Source: Terriglobia bacterium
Lineage (GTDB): Bacteria > Acidobacteriota > Terriglobia > Terriglobales > Acidobacteriaceae
DNA: 64,000 nt
Direction: 5' to 3'
Assembly (NCBI GenBank): GCA_020072585.1
Contig: JAIQGL010000014.1
Location: 1-64,000 of the forward strand
Shown here piece after piece: positions 35,674-45,161 of the stretch. Position numbers and translations under genes: made by a program. Under the pieces are notes generated by a model, which was not told the origin of the DNA, did not search any database, and saw only the letters and a list, made by a program, of their open reading frames with translations. Position 1 is the first letter of the stretch; each line of letters begins with the position of its first letter.

Positions 35674-35691
35674 TCTTAAAAAAATTAAGAA
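35673..35691. repeat. AT-rich palindrome TTCTTAA-N5-TTAAGAA
   Basis: The two arms are perfect inverted repeats around a run of five A. It abuts the 10-bp direct repeat. The low GC makes a terminator unlikely, so it may be a protein-binding site or part of the eCIS promoter. Confidence 0.45.
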
Positions 35692-35766
35692 TGCGGCATC
35701 TCGGAAGGGTTCGCGAAAAAACGCTTAAAGGACTTTCTTGAGAGAAGGGTTGCAGAGGGATCTCGT

Positions 35767-36717
35767 TTAGTGTGGCTGGCCGGAACCGTGATTTGATGCC
35801 TGCAGGGCCTGGCGAACCCGATCCAAGCTTTCGTCGATGGCATTCTGCAAGACAGCTAGTGCTGTCTTCACTTCCGCAAGCCGATGTAGAGCCCCTTGGA
35901 GCAAGGAAGGCTCATCCTCCGGTTCGCATCGATCGCCGTTCGCTCCCGCAGCCACTACTAGTGTGTCGTCTTCACAAATTTGCCGGTAGAGCTGACGAGT
36001 GCGCTCCGACGGTTGCACCCCCAGCTCTTCTTTCAGGGCTGACGCGCAATTCTCATATTGACGGAGAGCGCCAGCTCTGTCACCTGACAAATAGCGTAAC
36101 TGCATAAGATGCCGGTGCGCGATTTCGTGGGCCCGATCACATCTCAGGATTCGGGTGGCATAATCAAGCCCCTTTTCATATTCGTGGTTCGCCTCCGCGC
36201 GAGCAACGACTCTATCGAGCATGACGAGATACATATTTTGCAATCGTTCGCGGTCATAGAGGCACCAGTCCTGATACCACCCTTCAAGAAGATCTCCTCG
36301 GTAAAGATCGGCGGCGGCTTCCAAGCCTTCTAATAGTGAACCTTCTGCGAACCTTGAAGAATTCTGAGCACCAGAACAAAAGCGCTCGAAGTCCGCGACG
36401 TCGACCCAAATGTCTGCTTCTTGACTCAAGGAAACCCACTGCGAGTTGGCTTGCAAGATGGGTTCCGCGGCCGCTCCATACTTGCAAAGAGCCCGCTGAA
36501 GTTGCCAAAGAGCTTTGCGGAGGTATTGCTTGGAGTGTTCTGTGGTGCAATCTTCCCAGAGAACGCTGGCCAGGAATTCACGTCCAAGGGGGCGTTGGCG
36601 ATGAGTGAGCAAATAGCAAAACAATTCCTTCGCCTTGCCGGGGATTAAGTCTTGGAGGGCTTCGTCACCCCAACAAACGCTGAATTGACCGAAAAGCCTG
36701 ATACTAAGGGCGGGCAT
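35767..36717 (-). CDS. SARP/BTAD-family transcriptional activator, likely eCIS regulator
   Basis: The product is about 316 aa. An N-terminal winged-helix DNA-binding domain (LSIRLFGQFSVCWGDEALQD through LRKALWQLQRAL) is followed by the bacterial transcriptional activator domain (DLYRGDLLEGWYQDWCLYDR, AHRHLMQLRYLSGDRAGALR, YENCASALKEELGVQPSERT), the AfsR/DnrI/RedD layout. A helical tail follows (about 270-316). The frame is open from GTG 36747; ATG 36717 was chosen because the conserved domain begins right after it. BTAD regulators recur beside eCIS operons. It probably activates the antiterminator/sheath unit just downstream. Confidence 0.82.
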   Translation of the reverse strand: MPALSIRLFGQFSVCWGDEALQDLIPGKAKELFCYLLTHRQRPLGREFLASVLWEDCTTEHSKQYLRKALWQLQRALCKYGAAAEPILQANSQWVSLSQEADIWVDVADFERFCSGAQNSSRFAEGSLLEGLEAAADLYRGDLLEGWYQDWCLYDRERLQNMYLVMLDRVVARAEANHEYEKGLDYATRILRCDRAHEIAHRHLMQLRYLSGDRAGALRQYENCASALKEELGVQPSERTRQLYRQICEDDTLVVAAGANGDRCEPEDEPSLLQGALHRLAEVKTALAVLQNAIDESLDRVRQALQASNHGSGQPH

Positions 36718-36747
36718 GCTTGCAACTCGCACTACTGAATCTGGCAC

Positions 36748-37685
36748 GTTCGAACAGCACTAACGGCCTGAGGTCAAATGGATGTCAACACGTCAACTGT
36801 CGTCGAGGTTATCTGAACGCCAGTGTTCTAGGTTAGTGGTGTGAACAAATGCTGGTCGAAATTTCAAACGGCAGCCTAATCTTGCGGCCTTTCACGATAG
36901 CCGCATCGTTGCCAAACGAAGCGTCCGCACAGGTCCGCGGTTGTTAGGCGCGAAAATCCAACACTCGTTACAATCGGCTTGTGATCTGCGTCACACCTGA
37001 AAGGAGTCCTCATTCTAGAACAATAAGTCCAAAGTGTTGCTCCGAGGGTTGCTGCTCTCAAAATCTTTGTAAATCTCGTTCCACTATGGAAAATTAGAAA
37101 CTTCCAAGATTTATCTGAGTTTCCCTATCCAGCTGCGAGGTTGCTCTTGGCAAGAGTCAACATTTTTTGCGCTCCTTAGCCTGCGCTCGATTTGGCAAAA
37201 ACTGCCAATTTGAATCGCCCCTCCCCGCAAGGAATCCATTAATAATCGCATTGGTTAGAAAGCGAGTCGACTACTTGTCGATGCCGCCGTCCGTCCGTGC
37301 GTGTGTCGATGTCTACAATGGCATGACGACCACGGTGACACTCCAAGCGCCCACCCAATCGGATCGCCGCATGGAAATTCATACTGCGCCAGTGAGCCAA
37401 AACGGAACGGGAATCGAATCCCACAAATACAAAGGGGTAACACAGTATTTGTTGGAACTTTGGACAGAAATCGAGGCGTTCCAGCTATCGAACAAAATCA
37501 TTTTTTGTTTGCGCCAGAACAACGATTAGTAGCATTATTTGCTGATTGACTTTACAGCGAAAAATACCTCCACACCAACTAAAGAACGTTACTTGACACT
37601 CAGAAAGCGAAGCAACGTTAACACTCTGCTGCTCTGGTGGTGCACTGCAGATGACAGCTATTGAGACGGGAAAGCGAGGTCTAAT
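36748..37685. other. Long regulatory intergenic region, divergent
   Basis: About 940 bases lie between the leftward regulator gene and the rightward secretin-N-like gene. The only strong element seen is the CRP-type palindrome at 36980. An open frame at 37167-37529 has poor protein character and is not called. Confidence 0.5.
36980..36995. promoter_or_regulatory. Perfect CRP/FNR-type palindrome
   Basis: TGTGATCTGCGTCACA matches TGTGA-N6-TCACA with no mismatch. It lies about 260 bases upstream of the BTAD regulator start and about 690 bases upstream of the rightward gene, so it more likely serves the regulator. Binding is inferred from the consensus of the CRP family. Confidence 0.55.
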
Positions 37686-38441
37686 ATGCGACCTACAATC
37701 GCAACACTTCTAAAGCTGTCTATGCCGGTATTAAGCACGGTCGCGCTAACACTAGCCGTTATCGCCCAACCATCTGCGGGGCTGATGATAGATAAAGAAA
37801 GGCCAGAAACCTCGCAGAACAAAGGCGACTCTCCCCAGGGCACTGGCGGCTCAAATATTGACTTTGAAGGTGGCACGCTCGCGAAATATGTGGAACATCT
37901 AAGGACTAAGTTCCCGAATTCGAACATCATCATAGATGGCGATGTAGGCAATACAACTCTTCCGCCGGTACACCTGCGAGTTTCTCTCTCACAGGCTCTC
38001 CAGTGGATCTCCGGTACTATCGATGCCCGCAACCGTTCTGTGTTGCTGCAAACAACGAACGGGAGCGTTTACACCTTTACTACGCAAGCAGCGCATCCGC
38101 GAACCGCCGAGACCGATGTCGTGATCAAAACTTATGTCCAGGCAAACTCAGATGGGACATGGGCGCAGCCGACTGGGGCGGCGCTCAAAGAAGTACTTGG
38201 CGGGTTGCTGCAAAAACGGGATGCGAATCGGCGAGGTGTCGATTTCGACGCCAAAAGCCGGCTCCTCATTGTCACTGGAACACGGAGCGATATTCAGATG
38301 GTAGATCAGGTCATTGACGAGATCGCTCAAGGCGGCCAAAATGCCTCGTCGCTGTCCTCCGTACAAACGGCGATCGATAAGCTCAATGCACGTATAAAGA
38401 CTCTCGAGGGGCAAGTCATTGAGCTGAGAAAGAGTAAGTAA
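37686..38441 (+). CDS. Exported protein with secretin N-domain-like region
   Basis: The 251-aa protein has a signal peptide or anchor (LSMPVLSTVALTLAVIAQPS), a first domain (DFEGGTLAKYVEHLRTKFPN, NIIIDGDV) resembling STN/secretin N0, and a second (VDFDAKSRLLIVTGTRSDIQ MVDQVIDEI) resembling the secretin N1/NolW repeat. It ends in a coiled coil (residues about 220-251). There is no secretin pore domain, so it is not a channel. It is three bases from the large gene downstream and probably cotranscribed. Role unknown; a periplasmic scaffold is plausible. Confidence 0.65.
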   Translation: MRPTIATLLKLSMPVLSTVALTLAVIAQPSAGLMIDKERPETSQNKGDSPQGTGGSNIDFEGGTLAKYVEHLRTKFPNSNIIIDGDVGNTTLPPVHLRVSLSQALQWISGTIDARNRSVLLQTTNGSVYTFTTQAAHPRTAETDVVIKTYVQANSDGTWAQPTGAALKEVLGGLLQKRDANRRGVDFDAKSRLLIVTGTRSDIQMVDQVIDEIAQGGQNASSLSSVQTAIDKLNARIKTLEGQVIELRKSK

Positions 38442-38444
38442 ACG

Positions 38445-41400
38445 GTGACTAAGCGCACGACCATTCCCTCTCAGCAGCGGTCAAATACAGTAGAGGTGGA
38501 GGTTCCACCGCCCGGATCGACTGACTGGCCTGCGTTGTTGTTGCCCGTCCGCCTTGAGACTAGACGTGTCGGCAATGATATATGTGTCCGCATTTTTCCG
38601 GATCAGCCTTTTGTTGACACACACGAAAGAGAATTGACGCAGGAAGAACGCGATGCCGGAATGCCGCTGCACCTTTTAGTGAGAGAGCGCGATGGTGACT
38701 TTCGTAATGCAACCACAGATGTCGCTGTCCTAAACGAGGTACGGGGTGAGTGGTTGGAGCTTGCTCGACGCTATGGGGCCCGCCGCGCCGCCTGGGTTAT
38801 TAGGAGCCTCAGGGACGAGACAAAGAGTATTTCAGGACCTAGCGCATCGTCAAAAGCGCCCACATTGTTTCTCCTTCCTCGTCGCTTCGTGGTCATCCTT
38901 TACAAGAATGGTCAGCCTGCCTATACCAAAGAGGGCAATCAAGTTCGAAAGAATCTCCCGATCTTTCCGAGTGCCTCAGCACCGACGGAAGACGTGCCAC
39001 CGGTGCATGCTTTGTTCGATGAAAACTCGAAGTGGTTATTGAGCTTCACGGAAGCGGTAAATGTGGGACTCGGTGTGCAGGTTTCACTCTCTGCGCTCGA
39101 TAGTGCTTCACCTGAGCTGCACTTCTCCCACATTGTCGCCGTCGGCCTATACGCTCTCGACCCGAAAGATGGAATTGGCTGTTTCGAAACATTCGTGGAG
39201 AGCCATCACTATACCGATGGAATCGAATTTCTACCTTACGGCGCAGTTACTACCAATACTGCCGATGCAGCATCAGCATATTCAGTTTCGGATGAAAAGC
39301 TACTGGAGGCATTTGATCACGAGATTCTCTCTCCCCTGTTGCGTCTCTCCGACGAGCGCCGTGGGAATTCAGCTGCCGCAAAGCTAGCACGTGCGGTTGG
39401 GCTCCGAGCCTCGTCAGATCTCTTTGATCACGTCAAAGGGGCTGATCTGGTCGAACAAGCTGAATTTCCTGATCTGCTTGAGACACTCTGGCCGGCAACG
39501 GGAGATTACGTATTCAGCCACATGCTGACCAATTCGGAAAAGAAGGATGGGCGAGCACAGCTACTGCAACATGTGAAGACCTACTTGCGTCCTCGAGGCA
39601 TCTTTTCTACACTTCGGATTGGCAACTTCCCGTTTGGTCTATTGCCGGCAAGCAGGATCCGACCTCGTTCGGCGAATGACCCGTTTGGCTGGGAGAATCT
39701 TAGCGCGAGAGACCACTTTGGTTCGGGAGGCTCCAAGTGGGATCGTTTCGACGATGGTCTTTTTCGTGCTCTGACTGCGCTTCTGCCACTCTGGACCGAG
39801 AAGGCGCAAGACCCATCAATGGTGCCCCGCGTTGGCGCGACCTTGGACCCTGACGAGGAGATTCTCAGAATCCTTGGCATGTCGCCTTACTCCCTAGATT
39901 ATCGCGTACGCCCCATTGTGGATCATGCGTTGATCCGCGTGCTCCTGATGCTCTTTGGTGGACGCCTTTTCGGCATTGACTCAGCTTTTGGCGGAATGGC
40001 CGATGAGAACACCTCTATTGCGCAATGGGTCGCTGAGAAAGAGCGGATTACAGACGCAGCAGAGTCGCTCTTACAACGCATGGGGACAACAGGTATGCGT
40101 AATTCGCCGCTCCTGCGCGCGTTTTATTGGGGGAGTGGAGAAAGACTCTACATGCCTCTCGTTCAAGACCCCGGCGTGCCGACGGACAATCCAGCGACCT
40201 ATTTGCCGCAATTGTTACAGTATGGAGCGAATGCATCACCTGCGCTGTCTAATACGCTCCTCTATGACTTAATTCGTCGATCTCTGGCTATTAACTTGCA
40301 GCTTCCAATGACGGAGCCTACTAGCGAGGTGCTGAAACGGCTGACCAATCTTCCTGTCCTGGAGTTCTTTAATAACGCAGTAACAGCATCACGACTCGAA
40401 GCACTTGCAGCCCGTATCCCAGTGATGGACCTACCAGATTCAGAGACCCTTGCCAGCTTTGTCGACCGTCTCAACGCGCAGAACTTCGAGGATGTAAGAC
40501 AGATCGCGAACGCCTTCGGCAGCTGGTCGCATCTTTTTGCGAGCCTTGCCACAAGACTTCGACAGGATTTCGTGTCACGCCTGGAATCTTCACTCACCGA
40601 CGTGATCGACTCCCTAACCTACCGATTGGATGCATGGTACTCAAGTTTGGCAGCAAGGAGACTCGATGCTATGCAGTCCCGTAATCGTGAGTTTCAACCA
40701 CATTCGCTAGGAGTTTACTGGGGTGCGTATGGATACCTGGAGAATCTGTCCTTTTCGCGGAACACGGCTGCCGGTGGTCAACCAGCGACGGGTGGAGGCT
40801 TCATCCATGCGCCGTCGGTGGCTCACGCCACTGCAGCGGCGATGCTGCGCAGTGCTTACGACTCACACCGTGAAGATGATAGCCGCAAGGCCTATACAGC
40901 AAATCTCTCGTCAAGCCGAGTCCGAAGAGCGCGAACCCTGATTGAGGGTATCCAGCAGGGGCAGTCTCTAGCCGCACTTCTTGGCTACCAGTTTGAAAGA
41001 GGTCTTCACGATGAGAGTCTTGATCGGTTGATTGACGACTTCCGTCGCAGCTTTCCCGTTGAAATACAACCCGAGCGGGATGCTGACGAACCCCAAGAAA
41101 CAATACCTCCACACAACGTAGTCGATGGGCGCGCGCTTTCCCAGGCATACACCCAGCCGCAATCCTTCTCTGGACACCCGGACATCGTGTCTCTAATCGG
41201 ACAACTGAAATCCGCCGAGCAAAAGAAGGTTCGTGACCTCCTCTATGATTTAGCGGACTGCACAGATGCTGTGGGTGACTGCCTTTTGTTTGAAAGCGTC
41301 TTCCAAGCAGTCCAGGGAAACTATGACCGGTCGGGCGCAGCAATGGATGCTTGTTCTGGAATCGGGTGTCCGCCAGATTTGAACGCTATGGCGACGCCGA

Positions 41401-42941
41401 TTGTAGGGAGCACCCTGCGCCACCGGGTATGTCTAATGTTCCCGTGCACCATTCCCGCCGACAAATTAGAACTGGGAGCGCGTGCGCAGATTGAGCCTCG
41501 CTTCAACGCGTGGGTGCGGAGTATTCTTGGCTCGTTCTCGACGATCGGGTATCGTGCGTATGTCAGTGCATCCGGCGCCGCCCATTCGAGCACCCTCGAC
41601 TTCGACCTGGGCAACTTAGACCCCCCGCTGTCCGCACTCGATTTCTTGTACTTATGCACGTCCCTGCCCAGCGGTATCGGTACAACGGAAATAGAAGTGC
41701 GGCTCCGCCGGCACGTTCGCGCAGATCCGCGGACGCCTCAAGGAGCGACCATTCGACTCGCCTTCGACGAGCCGCCAACCACCATTCCAGGTGCCCGAAG
41801 CGTGAACGACGCCATGGAACTTGGCCGAACGTTGCTAGATATGATGGGTAGCGCGAACTTGATGACGCCGGCCGCGCTCACACATCCGGATGACGTCTCA
41901 GAAAAAATGTACGAGGATTCGGAAGTCGAAGAACTTCGTAACCGCGCACTAGCGTCCATCGGACTCCTTGTGGAACAGGAAAATGCGCTTAAAGTAAACG
42001 ATGCTGCCACAATCGTTCACACGCTCCATGCGTGCAATGGCTTTGGTGTCGAGGAAGCACTACTTGAGAGTACGGACCCTGCGTCAATCGAGGAACGGCG
42101 GGTTAAAGCGCTGAATATTGTCAGCAAGAGGATTGTGGATGCGAATGCGCTTATCGCTTCTGCCACATCGAATGCTGACACCAGCGTGCCGACATTGCTA
42201 AGCGTCTTCAGAAAAGTTTTTGGTGAGAGTTATCTAGTTTTCCCCACCTTTGACCTTTCCCTGGCAACAAGGAAAGCCACGTCGGTTGAGGATGCCACCA
42301 TGAACAAAAAGCCAACTGAAGATCGTGTTTGGCTATGGCTCCAGCAAGTAGCTGAAACACACCCGCGGGTTCGTAGGCTTGAGACGTTGCTCATGGCGGC
42401 TGAGGCATGGGGGACTGTTCGAGGAAATCCGCTGCTATCTGACCCAAAAGTCATTCAGGTGCCAGCTCAAGTAGACTTTGGGTGGCAGGCATTGTCGGAT
42501 GCAGAACTCGGTACGAAGCTGCGAGCCAAAGGGCGCCAGTCAATCGTCTCATTTGCGCCAAATGATTTTTCCCTCCGCTGCGTATCGGGTTTTGTGATTG
42601 ACGAATGGACCGAGACGATTCCAGCAGCAACCATCTCCACTGGCCTCAGCTTCGAGCATAACCAGCCGGGTAGTCAGGCGCCGAATTGCATTTTGCTGGC
42701 GGTTCCGGGGAACTTTCGCACAGGGGTCTGGACGGAGGAACACCTTGCCGAGATTGTCCGCGATACGATGGACCTGGCAAAGATCAGGCTTGTGGACCTC
42801 GATGCACTCCCCGCTACGGCTGGAATCGCTCCAGCTCTCTTGTTTCCGATCAGTCAGACAACACCAACGACCGATCCGGCGACTGATCCCGGCTTCGTGA
42901 TGCCTACTGGGTTCAACACTGTTCATGATCAGGAAAGGTAA
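38445..42941 (+). CDS. Very large conserved protein of unknown function, accessory to the island
   Basis: A GTG start gives 1498 aa. The start, WPALLLPVRLETRRVG then CVRIFPDQPFVDTHERELTQ, resembles very large uncharacterised proteins encoded near phage-tail-like clusters, as I recall; no domain name is claimed. No signal peptide, membrane segment or nucleotide-binding motif is evident. The body is mixed alpha/beta. The C-terminal part ends VPGNFRTGVWTEEHLAEIVR. The next gene is what remains of its usual partner. Function is unknown; a structural or delivery role with the eCIS is only a guess from location. Confidence 0.6.
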   Translation: MTKRTTIPSQQRSNTVEVEVPPPGSTDWPALLLPVRLETRRVGNDICVRIFPDQPFVDTHERELTQEERDAGMPLHLLVRERDGDFRNATTDVAVLNEVRGEWLELARRYGARRAAWVIRSLRDETKSISGPSASSKAPTLFLLPRRFVVILYKNGQPAYTKEGNQVRKNLPIFPSASAPTEDVPPVHALFDENSKWLLSFTEAVNVGLGVQVSLSALDSASPELHFSHIVAVGLYALDPKDGIGCFETFVESHHYTDGIEFLPYGAVTTNTADAASAYSVSDEKLLEAFDHEILSPLLRLSDERRGNSAAAKLARAVGLRASSDLFDHVKGADLVEQAEFPDLLETLWPATGDYVFSHMLTNSEKKDGRAQLLQHVKTYLRPRGIFSTLRIGNFPFGLLPASRIRPRSANDPFGWENLSARDHFGSGGSKWDRFDDGLFRALTALLPLWTEKAQDPSMVPRVGATLDPDEEILRILGMSPYSLDYRVRPIVDHALIRVLLMLFGGRLFGIDSAFGGMADENTSIAQWVAEKERITDAAESLLQRMGTTGMRNSPLLRAFYWGSGERLYMPLVQDPGVPTDNPATYLPQLLQYGANASPALSNTLLYDLIRRSLAINLQLPMTEPTSEVLKRLTNLPVLEFFNNAVTASRLEALAARIPVMDLPDSETLASFVDRLNAQNFEDVRQIANAFGSWSHLFASLATRLRQDFVSRLESSLTDVIDSLTYRLDAWYSSLAARRLDAMQSRNREFQPHSLGVYWGAYGYLENLSFSRNTAAGGQPATGGGFIHAPSVAHATAAAMLRSAYDSHREDDSRKAYTANLSSSRVRRARTLIEGIQQGQSLAALLGYQFERGLHDESLDRLIDDFRRSFPVEIQPERDADEPQETIPPHNVVDGRALSQAYTQPQSFSGHPDIVSLIGQLKSAEQKKVRDLLYDLADCTDAVGDCLLFESVFQAVQGNYDRSGAAMDACSGIGCPPDLNAMATPIVGSTLRHRVCLMFPCTIPADKLELGARAQIEPRFNAWVRSILGSFSTIGYRAYVSASGAAHSSTLDFDLGNLDPPLSALDFLYLCTSLPSGIGTTEIEVRLRRHVRADPRTPQGATIRLAFDEPPTTIPGARSVNDAMELGRTLLDMMGSANLMTPAALTHPDDVSEKMYEDSEVEELRNRALASIGLLVEQENALKVNDAATIVHTLHACNGFGVEEALLESTDPASIEERRVKALNIVSKRIVDANALIASATSNADTSVPTLLSVFRKVFGESYLVFPTFDLSLATRKATSVEDATMNKKPTEDRVWLWLQQVAETHPRVRRLETLLMAAEAWGTVRGNPLLSDPKVIQVPAQVDFGWQALSDAELGTKLRAKGRQSIVSFAPNDFSLRCVSGFVIDEWTETIPAATISTGLSFEHNQPGSQAPNCILLAVPGNFRTGVWTEEHLAEIVRDTMDLAKIRLVDLDALPATAGIAPALLFPISQTTPTTDPATDPGFVMPTGFNTVHDQER

Positions 42942-42956
42942 GTTGCGGAGTTACAT

Positions 42957-43880
42957 ATGCCTTTTCGAACACCGACTAACGTCAACTTCGCGAAGTATTT
43001 CCGCGGTTGGAACCGTCTAGAAGGCCGAAGTCGTCGTGACGACTTCTCAATCGGGTTGCAAAAAGCCACTGCCGACGCACTCTGGATGTTGGGACGACAA
43101 TGGCAAGCGTCTGAACTCACCGGTGAGGACGCAGCAACGCAAATTCATGTCGAGGCGACGATCGAAAGTGTCACGCTCGATCAAATTGTGCTTGGTAGTG
43201 GAACGCCGGAGAACGTTGGTACTGTTCCAGTGGAAGTGCTTGTCGAACGCGAGCAAGTGGATTGGGATTGGCGCATGCGCATCCGGGCCGGCCAGCACTT
43301 CGAACGGTTGGCGCGCCTCAACCAGCCTAACGCAGAAGGACTGCTTGCACAGCTTCGAGTGACGCTGTGTCCAGTTCAATAGCCGGCAGACGACAGTCAC
43401 GAGTGGCTTGACATGGATGTTGCTACACGTCGGTTTGTATCGTTGATGGCAGGTCGTGCAATCGATGGAAAGAAGCTGTTTGAGAAAATCGGTTTGTTGC
43501 GCTCCCTTGAGCGACCTCACATGTCACTCTGCACACTCCGATTCTCCTGATATTCAGGTGCCAGTCATGCTCGGTCACATTGCGGTCGCTGGTAAAATCC
43601 CAAGCCAAAATCAATCGAGAATTGGACGATGAAGCGAGGCGAGCCTCTCGCGAGTGGGCGCAACTCGGCGCGAGGTCCCGGCCATGTTCCGCGGTCGCCT
43701 TATGCTCGATGTTGACGGTGAAGACATGGTGGAAGAGGAATGAAAATGCATTCCTTTTGCTCCGACGATCTGGACCGCGATAACACCTCTCTCCTGGCAA
43801 ACCGTTCGTGGTGATGCTTCCCAAGGACGAGGTGTCTTACTCTTCGCTTGGAAAAACACTTCCGCGATAGTGTCCAAATC
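42957..43880 (+). pseudogene. Decayed partner of the large gene
   Basis: The intact part, 42957-43382, encodes 141 aa starting FAKYFRGWNRLEGRSRRDDF with ADALWMLGRQWQASELTGED, a recognisable start of large partner proteins. It stops at an in-frame TAG, but the same frame continues with homolog-like sequence (DVATRRFVSLMAGRAIDGKK) before a TGA, and further pieces follow in other frames to about 43880 (e.g. WTAITPLSWQTVRGDA). Nonsense and frameshift changes have broken a once longer gene. The right limit is approximate. GGAG precedes the ATG, so the first fragment may still be made. Confidence 0.65.
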
Positions 43881-44264
43881 TCACGGTCGAAGTTTCCATG
43901 GCCTCTTTTAACCAAAGACTCTTGTCCACAAGACTGTTGGTCCGCAGTTTGCTCTATCTCTTGCCAACCTAGTGCCGCCTCTGTAACCCACGACTCGTTC
44001 GGCAATCCGGGAAGTTGAAGGATGAGCCGAGCCTGGTAACTGAGATGGTCTAAAGCTATAACCTATTAGACGCACATTTATTTCCGAAACGGGAAATGTA
44101 GTCCGATTGTGCTACGCTGAGATGTGTCTTCGAAGGGAGCGACCAAGTCGACAATGTCTTTAGCAAGACCACAAGAATGGATCGAATTTTGTTGTTTACG
44201 ATAGTGTGCCATCTAGTGTCGGGCTAGATGAAGTCCTGCTCATATAATACCTCTCGGTCTTGAC
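43881..44264. other. Non-coding gap
   Basis: These 384 bases follow the decayed gene. I see no coding sequence, hairpin or repeat worth naming. The last 100 bases must contain the promoter of the next gene if it is not read from upstream. Confidence 0.4.
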
Positions 44265-45161
44265 ATGGCGACTGTATCCATACCCAACGCAAGTGTTTAT
44301 CGCGAGCGTGTCGCCGTAATCAGATTCCAGCCCAATCCCCCACGCTGCGTTTTGGTCAACGGCGCCGAGGTCATCCTGCCCTTGACGCTGTTGCGTTATC
44401 TCAGCGTTGGCGATGAAATAGCATTCCCAGGCCTCCTGGGAGGCTCGATAGAAACTGAACTCTTGGTCTTCCGGCGGCGTGCGGACAGACGTGGCGACGA
44501 GTTTTTCTTTGCTTCGTTCGCCTTTGTGGGCGCTCCAAAAAAAGACGCGCGCGGCGACTTGTCCTTGTTGGCTGAGGTTTGTGGAAATGCCCTCGGAGTG
44601 AATCGAATCGTTCTCGCCGGTGATGCCGTTCAGTCATATTTCTATCCAACTGACGGGTCCGAGTCTTTTTATGGCCTTCTTGGCGTTGAATCACATGTGT
44701 CTGACGGTGAATTGCGGATGGCTTACAAAATCCGGGTATTAGAACTCAAGCGGGAGGGCGCGGGACGAACGGCACATGCAGCGGTGGAACGAGCGTTTAA
44801 CATCTTGGCCCATCCAGATCTTCGCGCCGGCTATGACTCGTGGATGCGTGATCCGGAGACTCCTCTCGCCTTTCCCTATGGGAGCCTTGGCAGTATTTTG
44901 GTCGCGGGGAGCCGGCCGCTCAACGGCCAGACATTTTTTGCCAATGAGATTCTCTTGTTTCTCCCTGATATTCAGCAACGGCGGTTCCGGGCGCCCCTTC
45001 GTCGCTGCGAGTTCTACGAGCACCGGGCTCTTTATCGCGATGCTGGCCGCCGAGTGGAGGTCTGGTTAGACCCGGCGATGCTTCACATGTCGTGGGCCCC
45101 TGAGTGGAACCAATGGAAACGCCATTTGGCCTCGAGGATCGAAATCAAGGCAGCTTCGTGA
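44265..45161 (+). CDS. Protein with degenerate J-like domain
   Basis: In this 298-aa protein, residues about 130-190 (SESFYGLLGVESHVSDGELR, MAYKIRVLELKREG, AVERAFNILAHPDLRAGYDS) match the helix pattern of DnaJ J-domains, YxxLGV...AY...AFxxLxxPxxRxxYD. The catalytic HPD loop is replaced by ELKREG, so it should not stimulate Hsp70. The N-terminal 130 residues are beta-rich (VLVNGAEVILPLTLLRYLSV) and unassigned. The stop overlaps the start of the next gene (GTGA). Confidence 0.65.
   Translation: MATVSIPNASVYRERVAVIRFQPNPPRCVLVNGAEVILPLTLLRYLSVGDEIAFPGLLGGSIETELLVFRRRADRRGDEFFFASFAFVGAPKKDARGDLSLLAEVCGNALGVNRIVLAGDAVQSYFYPTDGSESFYGLLGVESHVSDGELRMAYKIRVLELKREGAGRTAHAAVERAFNILAHPDLRAGYDSWMRDPETPLAFPYGSLGSILVAGSRPLNGQTFFANEILLFLPDIQQRRFRAPLRRCEFYEHRALYRDAGRRVEVWLDPAMLHMSWAPEWNQWKRHLASRIEIKAAS

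Noticed and set aside
37167-37529. Open frame of 120 codons in the control region
   Set aside because: Poor protein character, no ribosome site and no family resemblance; kept as intergenic.
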